A stretch of DNA of 33,031 nt, from positions 1 to 33,031 of the forward strand of contig JARKQJ010000100.1 in NCBI GenBank assembly GCA_029973955.1, in the 5' to 3' direction. A program made the position numbers and the translations under genes. Shown here piece after piece: positions 31,908 to 33,031 of this stretch. The stretch is from Paludibaculum sp. (GTDB lineage: Bacteria > Acidobacteriota > Terriglobia > Bryobacterales > Bryobacteraceae). Within the stretch, counting starts at the first letter, position 1. Each line of letters opens with the position of its first letter. Under the pieces are notes generated by a model. It worked only from the letters and a program-made list of their open reading frames with translations, made no database searches and had not been told where the DNA came from.

Positions 31908-33031
31908 GCGCTCAGACCGACGGCTGGGTCAGCCTTTTCAACGGCCGGAATCTCGAAGGCTGGAAGCCCAGCGAGAACCTCAACTCCTGGAAGGTCATCG
32001 ACGGCGCGCTGGCCGCGGACGGCCCGCGCTCGCATCTCTTCTACAGCGGCCCCGTCCGCTCGGCAATGTTCAAAAACTTCGAACTCGAAGCCGAGGTGAT
32101 GACCCAGCCCGAGGCCAACTCCGGCATCTACTTCCACACCGCCTTCCAGGACAAAGGCTTCCCGCAGAAGGGCTTCGAAGTCCAGGTCAACAACACCGCC
32201 AAGGGCGAAGGCGCCTACCGCGAACGCAAGAAGACCGGCTCGCTCTATGGCGTGCGCAACGTCTACAAGCAGTTCGTACGGGACGGCGAGTGGTTCAAGC
32301 TCAACGTGCTGGTGCGCGGCAAGAACGTCCAGATCCGCCTCAACGGCATGCTTGTGGTCGACTTCACTGAAGCTACCCCTCCCATCCTTGCTGAAGGCAG
32401 CGAACGCGGCCGCGTGCTCGATCAAGGCACATTCGCGCTGCAGTGTCATGACCCCGGCTCCAAGGCGCGTTATCGCAGCATCCGCGTGCGCCCACTCGCC
32501 GACGGCGAACCCACGCCCGCCGGCACCGAAGCCCCCACCGTGGACGACGCCTACCGCGAAATCATCACCCTCGGCGCAAAGAACTACCCCATGGTGGATT
32601 ATCATGTCCACCTCAAGAGCGGCCTGAGCCTCGAACAGGCTCTGGCCCGTTCCCGCCGCGACGGCATCTTCTACGGCCTCGCCATCAACTGCGGCAAGGG
32701 CTTCACCGTCGAGGACGACGCCTCCACCATCAAGTTCTTCGAGACGATGAAAGACCAGCCGTGCTTCGTCGCCATGCAGGCCGAAGGACGCGAGTGGACG
32801 CAGATGTTCTCCCGCCGCGCCGCCAGCCTCTTCGACTACATCTTCACCGACTCGATGACCTGGACCGACAACCGCGGCCGCCGCATGCGCACATGGCTGC
32901 CCAACGAAGTGGGCACCATCTCCGACGCCCAGGAGTTCATGGACACCCACGTCGCCCGCGCCACCGGCCTCATCGACAACGAGCCCATCGACAACTACGT
33001 CAACCCCACATTCAACCCCGACCAGATCGCC
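31814..33031 (+). CDS. DUF1080 (3-keto-disaccharide hydrolase) protein with PHP-like domain, partial
   Basis: The frame is open from ATG 31814 to the window edge, 406 codons without a stop. GGAGG at 31802-31806 is an ideal Shine-Dalgarno. Residues 16-34 form a Tat signal (TRRSFGAFLSAPLLSA). Residues about 36-232 are a DUF1080 concanavalin-like domain (GWVSLFNGRNLEGW, SGIYFHTAFQ, DPGSKARYRSIRVRPL). From about 263, MVDYHVHLKSGLSLEQAL has the DxHxH of PHP-type metal phosphoesterases, continuing to the window end. DUF1080 proteins bind or cleave 3-keto-sugars outside the cell. The pairing with a PHP-like part is seen directly; its activity is unknown. Confidence 0.85.
   Translation, partial: MSSHPCRIEEIKAHREITRRSFGAFLSAPLLSAQTDGWVSLFNGRNLEGWKPSENLNSWKVIDGALAADGPRSHLFYSGPVRSAMFKNFELEAEVMTQPEANSGIYFHTAFQDKGFPQKGFEVQVNNTAKGEGAYRERKKTGSLYGVRNVYKQFVRDGEWFKLNVLVRGKNVQIRLNGMLVVDFTEATPPILAEGSERGRVLDQGTFALQCHDPGSKARYRSIRVRPLADGEPTPAGTEAPTVDDAYREIITLGAKNYPMVDYHVHLKSGLSLEQALARSRRDGIFYGLAINCGKGFTVEDDASTIKFFETMKDQPCFVAMQAEGREWTQMFSRRAASLFDYIFTDSMTWTDNRGRRMRTWLPNEVGTISDAQEFMDTHVARATGLIDNEPIDNYVNPTFNPDQIA

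Overview
The window is GC-rich chromosomal DNA from a free-living heterotroph, most likely an acidobacterium of the Solibacter/Bryobacter (Bryobacterales) type. The evidence is the combination of a gluconate-2-dehydrogenase-subunit-3-like protein paired with a GMC oxidoreductase, a DUF2934 protein with a histone-like tail, a DUF1080 (3-keto-disaccharide hydrolase) protein, an EF-G2-type factor and a citramalate synthase. This assignment is an inference from gene content. I see no insertion sequence, phage gene, CRISPR array, tRNA or rRNA.

Layout. 1-3041: end of a GH10-like glycosidase, then a minus-strand pair (GMC oxidoreductase and its Tat-exported partner). 3236-8132: DUF2934 protein, LexA, an FmdB zinc ribbon, a PBP4-type carboxypeptidase, an unknown exported protein and an MFS transporter. 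8329-14132 (plus strand): EF-G2-like GTPase with a strong terminator, then a tightly packed operon of PPi-type phosphofructokinase, methyltransferase, LOR/SDH-ornithine cyclodeaminase-family protein and QueF. 14136-23875 (minus strand, read right to left): UvrD/PcrA helicase, a 53-residue basic protein, an amino acid permease, a degenerate SpoIIE-like phosphatase, an alpha-barrel-like protein and a three-part glycosyltransferase. 24022-25375: an ECF sigma factor, a membrane protein and a CpxP/CnrX-like periplasmic protein with ATGA overlaps, resembling a CnrHYX signalling cassette. 25436-25684: rpmE (L31). 26204-31460: the isoleucine/valine operon (leader peptide, attenuator, ilvB, ilvN, ilvC, cimA). 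31461-33031: an alkyltransferase-like DNA-repair protein overlapping a DUF1080-PHP protein that runs off the window.

The most interesting non-coding signal is at about 25733-25989 on the minus strand. It has a near-consensus promoter (TTGACA-N17-TATCAT), a 14-codon ORF behind a Shine-Dalgarno that pairs over about 13-14 positions, competing self-complementary segments, and a rho-independent terminator just before rpmE. I cannot assign it to a known RNA class. The second is a textbook ilv attenuator whose leader peptide is loaded with Ile and Val codons. Other points of note are possible leaderless promoters at lexA, the MFS gene and dacB, a catalytically degenerate SpoIIE-like domain, and a shift of strand composition from G-rich to C-rich along the window.
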